Positions 1 through 7,029 of a stretch of 11,317 bases of DNA are shown here, in pieces. The position numbers and the translations under genes were made by a program. The notes under the pieces are model-generated. The model saw nothing but the letters and a program-made list of their open reading frames with translations. It had not been told where the DNA came from and made no database searches. Positions within the stretch are counted from its first letter, which is position 1; each line of letters begins with the position of its first letter. The stretch is from Actinomycetes bacterium. Its GTDB lineage: Bacteria; Actinomycetota; Actinomycetes; Actinomycetales; Actinomycetaceae. The stretch spans positions 1-11,317 of the forward strand of contig JAFAAX010000045.1 in NCBI GenBank assembly GCA_023426345.1, written 5' to 3'.

Positions 1-1
1 C

Positions 2-1663
2 GGCGACGCCGACGCACGCGCCCGGCGGCGCAGCGGCGGCGCACGGCGGCCGGGCGCGCTGGCCGCGGCGCTCACCGTGGTGGCGCTGTCCGCGACGGCC
101 TGCTCGATCGGCACGACGACCGGGATCCCGCCGGTGGCCACCGTCTCTCCGGGGAACGGCGCGCAGTCCGGCCAGTCGGGCGCGCCCCAGGTCGACGGCA
201 CCATCGCCGGCTTCTACGGCCAGCAGCCGGACTGGCAGACATGCTCCGCGGACGAGATCACGACGACGGGCCAGGACGCTCCGCGCGACCTCTCGGCGTA
301 CCAGTGCGCGACGCTGGTGGCGCCCCTGGACTGGGACGACCCGGCCGGGGCGACGATCACCCTGAGGATCGGGCGCCACCTGGCCGGCGCGAACTCGAAG
401 GGCGCCCTGTTCTACAACCTCGGCGGCCCCGGAGGAGCCTCCGTGAACGCGTTGTCCTCCATGGTGACGAGCAACTTCGGCGACGATCTGGTCGCCGGCT
501 ACGACCTGGTCGGCATGGATCCGCGCGGCGTGGGGGCCTCGACGCCGATCGTGTGCATGACGGACCAGGAACGCGACGAGTACAACGCGGGCGAGGCCGA
601 CACCGATGACGCGGACCTCGCCCCGGACCAGATCGTCGCGCACGCGGACGAGGTCGTCGCGAAGTTCGGCCAGGGCTGCCTGGATCATTCCGGCGACCTC
701 ACCGCCCACGTCGACACGGTGTCGGCCGCGAAGGACTTCGACATGGCGCGCGCCGTGCTGGGGGAGGACGCTTTCATCTACTTCGGCTACTCCTATGGGA
801 CGTTCCTGGGGGCCACGTACGCCGATCTGTTCCCGGACCGTGTCGGCCGCATGGTCCTCGACGGGGCGCTCGACCCGGCGATGGACGTCAACCAGGTGTC
901 GGACCTGCAGATGCGCGGCTTCGAGGCCGCGCTCACCCACTGGATCGAGGACTGCCAGGCGGGGTCCGGATGCCCGCTGACCGGCTCGACCGATGACGGC
1001 GTCGCGGCCATGAAGTCGTTCCTCGACGGATTGGCGGATGCGCCGCTGCCGACGCAGGACCCGGATCGCCCCCTCACGCAGAGCCTGGCCCTCACCGCGG
1101 TCATCGGCATGCTGTACTCGACGCAGACCTACTCGGCGCTCACCCAGGCCATGCAGCAGGCGCTGGGATCGAGCGACGGCTCGATCCTGCTGTATCTGGC
1201 GGACTTCCTCAACGATCGCAACGACGACGGCACGTACGCCTCCAACGGCACGGACGCCCTGATGGCGGTCAACGCGCTCGACTACGAACCGGTGGGGACC
1301 GTCGATGACTGGGCGGCCGATGCGGCCCAGCTCCAGGCGGATCTGCCGATCCTCGGCGATTTCGCGGGGTACTCCTCGGCGGGGCTGGGCGCCTGGCCGG
1401 TGGACCGGCACGCGCACCGTGGGCCGATCGCGGCGACGGGGGCTCCCACGATCGTCGTCGTCGGCACCACGCACGATCCGGCCACGCCCTATGTCATGGC
1501 CCAGAACCTGGCCGGCGAACTCGACGATGCGGTGCTGGTGACCTGGGACGGGTGGAGCCACACGGCGTATTCCAAGTCCGGGTCGGTGTGCGTGGCGAAA
1601 GCGGTCGAGGGGTACCTGCTGGACGGCACCGTCCCGCAGGACGGGCTCACCTGCACTGACTGA
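2..1663 (+). CDS. Secreted/lipoprotein alpha/beta hydrolase, tripeptidyl aminopeptidase-like (S33), 5' partial
   Basis: Likely an extracytoplasmic exopeptidase that releases short N-terminal peptides, as in the Streptomyces tripeptidyl aminopeptidase (TAP) family. The frame is open from base 2, and the codons before the GTG at 77 read as an Arg-rich stretch followed by a hydrophobic segment ending in Ala-Thr-Ala-Cys (Cys codon 101-103). That is the shape of a lipoprotein or Sec signal peptide, so the true start lies upstream of the window and GTG 77 falls inside the signal. Visible motifs are GGPGG near 422-436 (oxyanion loop), GYSYGT with the nucleophile Ser at 791-793, the acid in THDPATP (Asp 1475-1477) and the catalytic His in WSHTAY (1559-1561). 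A TAP-type C-terminal domain with paired cysteines ends the protein. The catalytic triad is complete. The lipobox fits the consensus only loosely, so free secretion is possible. The native substrate is unknown. Confidence 0.88.
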   Translation, partial: GDADARARRRSGGARRPGALAAALTVVALSATACSIGTTTGIPPVATVSPGNGAQSGQSGAPQVDGTIAGFYGQQPDWQTCSADEITTTGQDAPRDLSAYQCATLVAPLDWDDPAGATITLRIGRHLAGANSKGALFYNLGGPGGASVNALSSMVTSNFGDDLVAGYDLVGMDPRGVGASTPIVCMTDQERDEYNAGEADTDDADLAPDQIVAHADEVVAKFGQGCLDHSGDLTAHVDTVSAAKDFDMARAVLGEDAFIYFGYSYGTFLGATYADLFPDRVGRMVLDGALDPAMDVNQVSDLQMRGFEAALTHWIEDCQAGSGCPLTGSTDDGVAAMKSFLDGLADAPLPTQDPDRPLTQSLALTAVIGMLYSTQTYSALTQAMQQALGSSDGSILLYLADFLNDRNDDGTYASNGTDALMAVNALDYEPVGTVDDWAADAAQLQADLPILGDFAGYSSAGLGAWPVDRHAHRGPIAATGAPTIVVVGTTHDPATPYVMAQNLAGELDDAVLVTWDGWSHTAYSKSGSVCVAKAVEGYLLDGTVPQDGLTCTD

Positions 1664-2042
1664 TATCGACGAGGGCGGCCCGCGTGGCGGGGTTCCGCGA
1701 GAACGGTCGTTCGCTCCCGCGAGTTCCCTTCATAGCAGGCCGCGAGTCAGGGCTCCTGTCAGTGTTGTCGCGCGCGTGGGGGCGTGGGTTGAGGGTGGTG
1801 TGGTGGGCGGGCGGGGTCGGCGCCCGCCACGGATGCCGGTCTCGATGCAGGGGCGGACCTGGCGATGTGGTGTATTCCGGCGTTTGAGGGCCGGGTCCCT
1901 CGGGTGACGCGTGGGCGTGTCTCGGGATTCGGTGACGTGGCGATGTGACGCTGAGGTTCGACCGCCTCGCCTCGCCGGGCGGCCGTTGGGGAACTGGCGG
2001 ACTCTGGTTGGCCGATGTGATCCGTGCTCTATGCTGAGCGGC
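1664..2042. other. Non-coding interval, G/T-rich on the plus strand
   Basis: These 379 bases between the hydrolase and the antitoxin hold no open frame with protein-like composition. Visible structure is limited to a small palindrome at 1701-1712 (GAACG-GT-CGTTC), a run of G-tracts at 1778-1816, a weak 5-bp inverted repeat GAGGG/CCCTC around 1887-1902, and a promoter-like sequence at 2008-2035. No convincing intrinsic terminator follows the hydrolase stop codon. Confidence 0.6.
2008..2035 (+). promoter_or_regulatory. Candidate promoter for a leaderless antitoxin transcript
   Basis: The -10-like TATGCT lies at 2030-2035 and a weak -35-like TTGGCC at 2008-2013, with a 16-base spacer. Seven bases separate the -10 from the GTG at 2043, so transcription would start at or next to the start codon. 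No Shine-Dalgarno sequence precedes that GTG. This supports GTG 2043 over the in-frame ATG at 2031, which lies inside the -10 element. Confidence 0.5.
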
Positions 2043-2267
2043 GTGGAAGAGGCCAAGGTCCAGGACGCGAAGACGCACCTCTCTGCCCTGCTCGCACGGG
2101 TCGAGCCTGGTGAACAGATCGCCATTGCGCGCGGGAGGCAGCCGGTCGCCCGGCTGGTGCCGATCGACGGACAGGACCGCCGCGACCTCGGCTTCGTCAG
2201 CTACTCGATGCCGGACACGTTCTTCGACCCGCTGACCGACGACGAGCTTGCCGGCTGGGAGGGCTGA
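2043..2267 (+). CDS. Antitoxin, Phd/YefM-VapB type
   Basis: A 74-residue DNA-binding antitoxin that would neutralise a cognate toxin and repress its own promoter. The N-terminal VQDAKTHLSALLARVEPGE is the classic Phd/VapB helix-loop-helix, followed by the strand IAIARGRQPVARLVPI. The acidic, aromatic tail (FFDPLTDDELAGWEG) is the usual toxin-binding region of VapC partners. GTG 2043 is chosen because a -10-like hexamer ends seven bases upstream. The frame stays open upstream (for example a possible start at 1911), but that extension has no family resemblance. The gene immediately downstream is only a toxin remnant, so this is effectively an orphan antitoxin. It may still act on a VapC elsewhere in the genome. 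Confidence 0.82.
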   Translation: MEEAKVQDAKTHLSALLARVEPGEQIAIARGRQPVARLVPIDGQDRRDLGFVSYSMPDTFFDPLTDDELAGWEG

Positions 2268-2338
2268 TCGCCATCGTCCCGCTGGTCACCTCCGACGCGG
2301 CCTTCGACGGGCTTCCGGGGCTGCGCGCGGTCTGGTGA
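2267..2338 (+). pseudogene. VapC/PIN-domain toxin remnant, C-terminal tail only
   Basis: Directly after the antitoxin, overlapping the last base of its stop codon, a frame reads IAIVPLVTSDAAFDGLPGLR and then AVW and TGA at 2336-2338. The pattern leu-val-thr, Asp, Phe-Asp, Leu-Pro-Gly-Leu-Arg, Val-Trp is the typical end of VapC-type PIN ribonucleases (last active-site strand and C-terminus). About 100 residues, including the N-terminal Asp of the PIN active site, are missing. The CTGATC at 2264 could be a leftover of the toxin's own start, which would make this an in-frame internal deletion. The match is from memory of the family and rests on a short segment. Confidence 0.6.
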
Positions 2339-2492
2339 CGCCGCTCCCGAGAAGCCGGTTCCGGCATTCACGAGGGCGGCTCCGCGCTGTTCGGCGCGGC
2401 GCACCCGGCGCCGCGGTACGGACACGGCGGACGGCATCTGCGGAGAGGCTACCGTCCGCCAGAGGTTCCTCGACGCGCTTCCCAGCTTGAGG
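2339..2492. other. Short intergenic region between toxin relic and isomerase gene end
   Basis: These 154 bases separate the toxin relic from the 3' end of the minus-strand isomerase gene. The only structure I see is the hairpin at 2426-2460. No credible small gene was found on either strand. Confidence 0.5.
2426..2460 (-). terminator. Candidate terminator hairpin after the isomerase gene, without U-tract
   Basis: A perfect 9-bp inverted repeat, GGCGGACGG at 2426-2434 and CCGTCCGCC at 2452-2460, encloses a 17-base loop. It starts 33 bases past the isomerase stop on the minus strand. There is no following T-run, so it is either one of the U-less hairpins common in high-GC Gram-positives or a 3' stabilising structure. 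Confidence 0.45.
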
Positions 2493-3704
2493 CTATCGGC
2501 CGGTCAGCGCGCGGGCGAAGGACCCGCTGACGGGGAGCGTCGTCGCCAGCATCGCCTGTAGCGCGTGGTAGATGTCCGGCTTGCCGGACCAGGTGCCGGA
2601 AGCGGGGGCGTTGTCCTCGTCGAGCTCCTCGCGCCAGGCGCCGGGGCAATCGATGAGGAAGCGGCGGGCGTACGACCAGAAATCGGCGATGTCGTATGCG
2701 TAAGAGCGGTCGCCGGTGACGCGGGCCAGGGTGGCGGCGGCCCCGATGGCCTCGCACAGCACCCAGTACATCCGCCGGTGGACGACGGGACGCCCGTCGA
2801 AGTCGACCGTGTAGACGAATCCGGGGGCGCCGTCGACCCCCCACCCTTCGGCGAGCGCCTTGCGGTACAGGTGCGGCGGCACGGTGCCGAAGCTCTCCGG
2901 GCAGTCGAGATGCGCGACGGAGCATTCGTGCCGCACCTCGAGGATGAGCCGCGACCACTCGATCCAGTGGCCGATCGTCGACCCGAAGGGCCGGAACGCG
3001 TCGGCGGGAGCGTCGATGTTGTAGTCGAGCACGGGATCCCAGCCGGAGGAGAAGTGCTCGGGCAGTCGGAAGCCGTGGGTGAGGAACAGGTCGGTGACGC
3101 GGCGGGTGATGCGCAGGGCGCGTTCCAGGTGGAGGCGATCTCCCGTCGCGGACCATGCCGCCAGGAGGGCCTCGACGGTGTGCATGTTCGCGTTGATCCC
3201 CCGGTAGGGGCTGACACGGCCCGTCCGCGGATCGCGGGCGTCGACCACCATTCCGGCGTCGTCGTCCCACCAGAGGTCCTCGAAGACCCTGAGCGCGGCG
3301 TCGAGGAGCTCGGCGGCGCCGTCGAGGCCCGCGATGCGGCCGGACGCCGCCGCGAGGACGACGAACGAGTGGTCGTAGGACTGCTGCGGGAGTCCCCGGT
3401 CGGTTCCATCGGCGTCCAGGGCGGTCGCCCATCCCCCGCGTGGGGCATGCGCCAGAGGACCCTCGGCGAGGCTGCGGATGCCGTGCGCGGCGAGGTCGAT
3501 GCACGCGTCGTCGCCTCGAATCGCGCCGAGGGCGAAGCAGTGCGTCATCCGGCCGGTGACCCACAGGTGGACGCCCTGGCCCTCATCGATCGAGCCGTCG
3601 TCGGAGAGCCAGCCGAATCCGTCGCGGACCCTCGACCGGGCGCCGAAGGCCAGAAGGGCGTCCGCCTCCGAGTCGAACGCGGATGCCGTCTCGGGATCGT
3701 TCAT
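2493..3704 (-). CDS. YihS-like aldose-ketose isomerase (AGE superfamily), candidate sulfoquinovose or mannose isomerase
   Basis: Interconverts an aldose and its ketose in the cytoplasm by an (alpha/alpha)6-barrel enzyme of the N-acylglucosamine 2-epimerase superfamily. The 403-residue length is close to E. coli YihS (413), and the sequence follows YihS segment by segment: HLWVTGRMTH (45-54), YRGINANMHTVEA (167-179), FRPFGSTIGHWIEWSRL (237-253), GWGVDGAPGFVYTVD (287-301) and WSGKPDIYHALQ (372-383). The residues matching the YihS active site are all present: Arg52, His175, Arg238, His246, Glu249 and His380. YihS homologues act on sulfoquinovose and also on mannose, glucose and lyxose, so the substrate is open. 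The start at 3704 has a strong AGAGGAG six to seven bases upstream. The gene follows the DeoR regulator by 27 bases, so the two form one transcription unit. Confidence 0.88.
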   Translation of the reverse strand: MNDPETASAFDSEADALLAFGARSRVRDGFGWLSDDGSIDEGQGVHLWVTGRMTHCFALGAIRGDDACIDLAAHGIRSLAEGPLAHAPRGGWATALDADGTDRGLPQQSYDHSFVVLAAASGRIAGLDGAAELLDAALRVFEDLWWDDDAGMVVDARDPRTGRVSPYRGINANMHTVEALLAAWSATGDRLHLERALRITRRVTDLFLTHGFRLPEHFSSGWDPVLDYNIDAPADAFRPFGSTIGHWIEWSRLILEVRHECSVAHLDCPESFGTVPPHLYRKALAEGWGVDGAPGFVYTVDFDGRPVVHRRMYWVLCEAIGAAATLARVTGDRSYAYDIADFWSYARRFLIDCPGAWREELDEDNAPASGTWSGKPDIYHALQAMLATTLPVSGSFARALTGR

Positions 3705-3731
3705 CGGGGTCTCCTCTGTCGCGTCGCGGGT

Positions 3732-4547
3732 CTATCTGTCGGAGGACGCCGAGGGGTGGAGGACCTCCACATGGGCCTGGCCGAGGGCGCCGGCGAAGTC
3801 GCCGTCCGGCGCCGTGTCGGTGACCAGATAGTCCGCCATTGAGAGGGGGCCGATGGTCGCGAAGAGGCGCTTGCCGAACTTCGTGGAGTCGGCCAGGATG
3901 GCCACCTTCTTCGCGCGCCGGGCCATCTGGGCGATCATCGCCGCCTCGTTGAGATTGGAGGTGGAGAACCCCGCCTCCGCGTCGACGGCTCCGACGGCTA
4001 GGACGGCCAGATCCACTCGGATGTCCATGTCGGCGCCTGTCAGTGGATTGGCGAACGTGACGGGACCGACGGTCACGGATCCTGAAAGCCGGACCTGCCC
4101 GCCGAAGATGTACAGGTCGCGGCAGCAGTCGGGGGAGATCTCCAGGGGGAGCCGCAGGTTGTTCGTGGCGATGATGAGCTCTCTCTTGCGGGAGAGATGG
4201 CGGACGACGGCCAGAGTGGTCGTGCCGGCATTGACGAACAGGACGGCGCCGTCGGGGACCAGGGACGCCGTCAGCTCGCCGATGATCTCCTTCTCCGCGG
4301 GGCGCAGGCGTTTGCGGTCGTCGAGCCCTGTGTCGTGCCAGGGGACCGCCGACAGGGACATCGCACCGCCACGTGTGCGGATCACCAGTCCGTCGGTGTC
4401 GAGCTGGTCGAGATCCCGGCGGATCGTGTCCACGGAGACGTCGAACCGGTCGGCCAGCTCGGTGACGGTCACCTGCCCGAGCTCGGTGACGGACGCGGCG
4501 ATCTGAGCCTTGCGGCCGGCGGGGAGTCGGGGCGAAGTGTCAACCAC
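3732..4547 (-). CDS. DeoR-family transcriptional regulator of the sugar locus
   Basis: A 271-residue regulator, probably a repressor released by a phosphorylated sugar of the pathway. An N-terminal DeoR winged helix (VTVTELADRFDVSVDTIRRD, residues 26-45) is followed by the DeoRC sensor domain, with the sugar-phosphate loop VNAGTTT (105-111) and the family signature DSTKFGKR (220-227). The GTG at 4547 is preferred because a -10-like TACGAT (minus strand, 4559-4554) ends six bases before it and no Shine-Dalgarno is present, which points to a leaderless mRNA. An ATG at 4583 would add 12 residues with no family resemblance. The gene is transcribed divergently from the transporter arm and probably controls both arms. 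E. coli CsqR/YihW, regulator of sulfoquinovose genes, belongs to the same family. Confidence 0.88.
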   Translation of the reverse strand: MVDTSPRLPAGRKAQIAASVTELGQVTVTELADRFDVSVDTIRRDLDQLDTDGLVIRTRGGAMSLSAVPWHDTGLDDRKRLRPAEKEIIGELTASLVPDGAVLFVNAGTTTLAVVRHLSRKRELIIATNNLRLPLEISPDCCRDLYIFGGQVRLSGSVTVGPVTFANPLTGADMDIRVDLAVLAVGAVDAEAGFSTSNLNEAAMIAQMARRAKKVAILADSTKFGKRLFATIGPLSMADYLVTDTAPDGDFAGALGQAHVEVLHPSASSDR

Positions 4548-4720
4548 GCGCCCATCGTATCGAGTTGCCGCAGGTTGTTGCATGAATGTGCGGTTCGTTA
4601 CCTAATCGAGACACGGTTTCGCTGGTCTCTTCGCGACCTCGGCGCTATCTTGACGTTTGGCAGCACAAGACGGCAACTAGCCGCAGAATGATGCACGTCA
4701 ATGAAGATGTTGGAGGACAG
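4548..4720. promoter_or_regulatory. Divergent promoter and operator region between regulator and transporter arms
   Basis: This 173-base region should drive both arms. On the minus strand, TACGAT at 4559-4554 fits a -10 for the regulator. On the plus strand, TATCTT at 4646-4651 is the best -10 candidate, with TTGACG at 4650-4655 as a -35-like alternative; neither has a good partner hexamer. Two exact inverted repeats stand out: AGTTGCCG (4563-4570) with CGGCAACT (4671-4678), and TTGACGT (4650-4656) with ACGTCAA (4695-4701). Their positions suit operators of the adjacent DeoR protein. The assignments are inferred from position and symmetry only. Confidence 0.5.
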
Positions 4721-6010
4721 ATGCGAAACCATGGAAGAGGACTGACAGTGGCCGCCATCTCGGCGACCGCAGCACTCGCGCTCGCCGGATGTGGGGGAGG
4801 CTCCGCGCAGAGTGGCGCCTCCGGAGACGCCTCGGGCGATGTCACGATCGAACTGGCTCAGTGGTGGGAGCCGGAACTCCCGGATGGGGCGCTCCGGGGA
4901 CTGATGGACAAGTTCGAGCAGCAGAATCCCGGCATCACGGTGAAGCTCCTCTCCGGTCCCTACTCGGACACCAAGGAGCAGCTGGTCGCAGGCGCAGCGG
5001 CCGGAACGATGTCCGATGTCGTGGGCCTGGACGGCGCTTGGGTCTCCGACTTCGCCAAGCAGGGGGCGATCCAGGACCTCTCGACGGTGATGTCGGACCA
5101 TTCCTACGACGAGTCCCAGCTGGCCAGTCAGGTGAAGATCGGCGGCTCGACCTACATGATCCCGCTGGTGAACTTCATCTATCCGATGTTCACGAACACC
5201 GACCTCATGGATGCCGCCGGAGTCGACGCGGTGCCGACCACCCGCAGCGAGTTCGCGGATGCGGCCCACAAGATCTCGGCGACGGGCGACAACGTGAGCG
5301 GCTGGATCCTACCGCTCTCGCAAGAGGCGCCGAACGGGATCCAGAACGATGTGATGTCGTGGGTGTGGGCCTCGGGCGGTTCGATGCTCACCTCCGACGG
5401 TCAGCCCGACGTCGACAACGCCGACGTCAAGAGCGCGGTCGAGTTCATCAAGGGCATGTGGGACGACGGGGACATCGCCGAGGGCGCCTTCACCATGAAG
5501 GAGCAGGACAAGGTCGAGAACTTCACCAACGGCCGCGTCGGCATGATGATCGACTCGCTCGCCCACATCACGACAATCCAGGAGGCGAATCCGGATCTCC
5601 ACTTCCAGATCTCGGCGGTGCCGGCGGAGGACGGGTACACGGGCAGCCGCGGTTTGCCCTACGCCTCCTGGGGCATCGGGATCTCGGCGAACACAGAGCA
5701 TCCGGAAGAGGCGTGGAAGCTCGTCGAGTTCCTGCTGTCGACCGACGTCAATGCCGAACTCAGCAACGATGCGATGGCGTTCCCCGGCAACACGGAGGCG
5801 AAGCCGGAGTTCGTGGACGAGAACCAGATCTACAAGGACGCCTTCGAGATCTGGAACGCGGCGACTCCCGCGAACGAGTTCGTCGGGCTGCCCGTGTCGG
5901 AGACCCTGATGCGCGAGTTCGACGAGCAGTTCCAGGGCTATCTCAACGGGGACGTGGACGTCGACACGATGCTGTCCTCGGTCCAGGAGACCTGGCAGGG
6001 CGAGTTCTGA
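4721..6010 (+). CDS. Sugar ABC transporter substrate-binding lipoprotein (CUT1 type)
   Basis: Captures the sugar outside the membrane and hands it to the two permeases encoded next. The 429-residue protein starts at ATG 4721, preceded by GGAGGA at 4712-4717. It begins with a lipoprotein signal peptide, with a basic N-terminus and a hydrophobic stretch ending in the lipobox LAGC (Cys24). The mature part is a family 1 extracellular solute-binding fold: VTIELAQWWEP opening strand, FEQQNPGITVKLL, FTNTDLMDAAG, a Gly/Trp-rich middle (WVWASGGS), FTNGRVGMMID, and PEEAWKLVEFLLS near the C-terminus, all standard for this family. The frame is open upstream, but those codons lie in the promoter region. 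Ligand specificity cannot be read from the sequence. First gene of a five-gene rightward operon. Confidence 0.92.
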   Translation: MRNHGRGLTVAAISATAALALAGCGGGSAQSGASGDASGDVTIELAQWWEPELPDGALRGLMDKFEQQNPGITVKLLSGPYSDTKEQLVAGAAAGTMSDVVGLDGAWVSDFAKQGAIQDLSTVMSDHSYDESQLASQVKIGGSTYMIPLVNFIYPMFTNTDLMDAAGVDAVPTTRSEFADAAHKISATGDNVSGWILPLSQEAPNGIQNDVMSWVWASGGSMLTSDGQPDVDNADVKSAVEFIKGMWDDGDIAEGAFTMKEQDKVENFTNGRVGMMIDSLAHITTIQEANPDLHFQISAVPAEDGYTGSRGLPYASWGIGISANTEHPEEAWKLVEFLLSTDVNAELSNDAMAFPGNTEAKPEFVDENQIYKDAFEIWNAATPANEFVGLPVSETLMREFDEQFQGYLNGDVDVDTMLSSVQETWQGEF

Positions 6011-6058
6011 GGCCGGCGGCGTCGAAGCGATGAACCGCGGGGGCGGGGTGCGCGATCG

Positions 6059-6078
6059 CCTTGCCCCCGCGGGCAAGG
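6059..6078 (+). promoter_or_regulatory. Intercistronic hairpin overlapping the permease ribosome-binding site
   Basis: CCTTGCCC (6059-6066) and GGGCAAGG (6071-6078) form a perfect 8-bp stem with a 4-base loop (CCGC), in the 78-base gap between binding-protein and permease genes. The 3' arm overlaps the permease Shine-Dalgarno AAGGGAG (6075-6081). The hairpin could protect the binding-protein mRNA from 3' decay and lower permease translation, giving the binding-protein excess usual for these importers. It has no U-tract, so full termination is unlikely. Confidence 0.55.
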
Positions 6079-6088
6079 GAGATCCCTC

Positions 6089-7027
6089 ATGAGCACCATC
6101 AGCCCTTCTGCGGCACCCGCGTCTCCTGCCCTCTCGCGGGGGAGGCGGAGGCGATCCGCTCGGGGACGGCTCGTCCCCTATGCCTACCTCAGCCCGACCG
6201 TCGTCGTCATGACGATCCTCTTGGTCGTCCCGATCGTCATGGTGATCTCCTACTCCCTCATGGAGGGAGCGGTCACCTCCAAGCACTCGGCGTTCGTGGG
6301 ACTGGAGAACTACGTCGGCATCCTGACGGGCGGCAAGTTCTGGATCGCTCTCAAGAACACGGCGATCTTCACCGCGGCGAGCGTCATCGCCCATATGGTC
6401 CTGGGGCTCGCGTTCTCGATGCTCCTCAACTCCGAGCATGTCTCCCGGGTGACGAGGACGGTCTTCCGGACCCTCTTCGTCCTGCCGTGGCTGCTCACCG
6501 TGGCCATCATCGCCATCCTCTGGAGGCTCCTGCTCGATCCGAACGGCATCGTCAATTACCTCCTGCAGACCCTGGGCCTCACGCGGGGCCGCGTCGAATG
6601 GCTCTCCAATCCCTCGATCGCGCTCGCGGCCGTCATCCTCATCAACATCTGGGCGGGCTACCCGTTCTTCATGATCAGCCTGCTCGCAGGTCTCCAGGGC
6701 ATCCCCCGGGACCTCTACGAGGCGGCGGAGGTCGACGGAGCAGGAGCGGTGCGCGTGTTCTGGCACATCACGCTCCCGCAGCTGCGCCCCATCATCGTGT
6801 CGATGGCGATGCTCGACCTGATCTGGACCTCCCAGCAGTTCGCGCTCATCTGGATGACCACCGGCGGAGGCCCCCTCAACCGCACGGAGATGTTGTCGAC
6901 GTTCACGTACAAGTTGGCGTTCGCGCAGTACGACTTCTCGGCGGCTTCGGCATCCGCAGTGATCACGCTGCTCTTGTCGATGATCCTCGCGATCGGATAC
7001 GTGCGGACCCAGAAGGCGGGCGATTGA
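6089..7027 (+). CDS. Sugar ABC transporter permease, MalF/UgpA type
   Basis: One of two membrane subunits of the importer, 312 residues. A basic N-terminal tail (Arg-rich, residues 18-27) precedes about six membrane helices, starting with VVVMTILLVVPIVMVISYSL. The cytoplasmic EAA loop that docks the ATPase is YEAAEVDGAGAVRVFWHITL (210-229), with the family's conserved Gly. The start at 6089 has AAGGGAG seven bases upstream, inside the preceding hairpin. No nucleotide-binding subunit is encoded in the window. Many actinobacterial CUT1 importers share one MsiK-type ATPase encoded elsewhere, and I infer the same here. Confidence 0.93.
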   Translation: MSTISPSAAPASPALSRGRRRRSARGRLVPYAYLSPTVVVMTILLVVPIVMVISYSLMEGAVTSKHSAFVGLENYVGILTGGKFWIALKNTAIFTAASVIAHMVLGLAFSMLLNSEHVSRVTRTVFRTLFVLPWLLTVAIIAILWRLLLDPNGIVNYLLQTLGLTRGRVEWLSNPSIALAAVILINIWAGYPFFMISLLAGLQGIPRDLYEAAEVDGAGAVRVFWHITLPQLRPIIVSMAMLDLIWTSQQFALIWMTTGGGPLNRTEMLSTFTYKLAFAQYDFSAASASAVITLLLSMILAIGYVRTQKAGD

Positions 7028-7029
7028 CC

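Noticed and set aside
77..100. GTG 77 as the true start of the hydrolase
   Set aside because: Upstream codons continue in frame as a basic and hydrophobic signal-peptide sequence to the window edge, so the start is outside.
1684..1887. Small plus-strand frame in the gap after the hydrolase
   Set aside because: No ribosome-binding site, and the composition is not protein-like (Gly/Arg/Trp-rich from G/T-rich DNA).
1911..2042. N-terminal extension of the antitoxin from an upstream start
   Set aside because: The extra codons have no family resemblance and span the promoter-like sequence at 2008-2035.
2565..3842. Long plus-strand open frame (425 codons) antisense to the isomerase and regulator
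   Set aside because: Low-complexity Gly/Val/Arg-rich translation, no family resemblance, and it lies opposite two well-supported genes. It is a by-product of high GC.
4548..4583. ATG 4583 as regulator start
   Set aside because: It would place the -10-like TACGAT inside the gene and add 12 unrelated residues. GTG 4547 fits better, though the ATG is not excluded.
5309..6766. Minus-strand open frame (485 codons) opposite the binding protein and first permease
   Set aside because: Charged low-complexity translation (Asp/Glu/Arg/His) typical of antisense frames in high-GC coding DNA.
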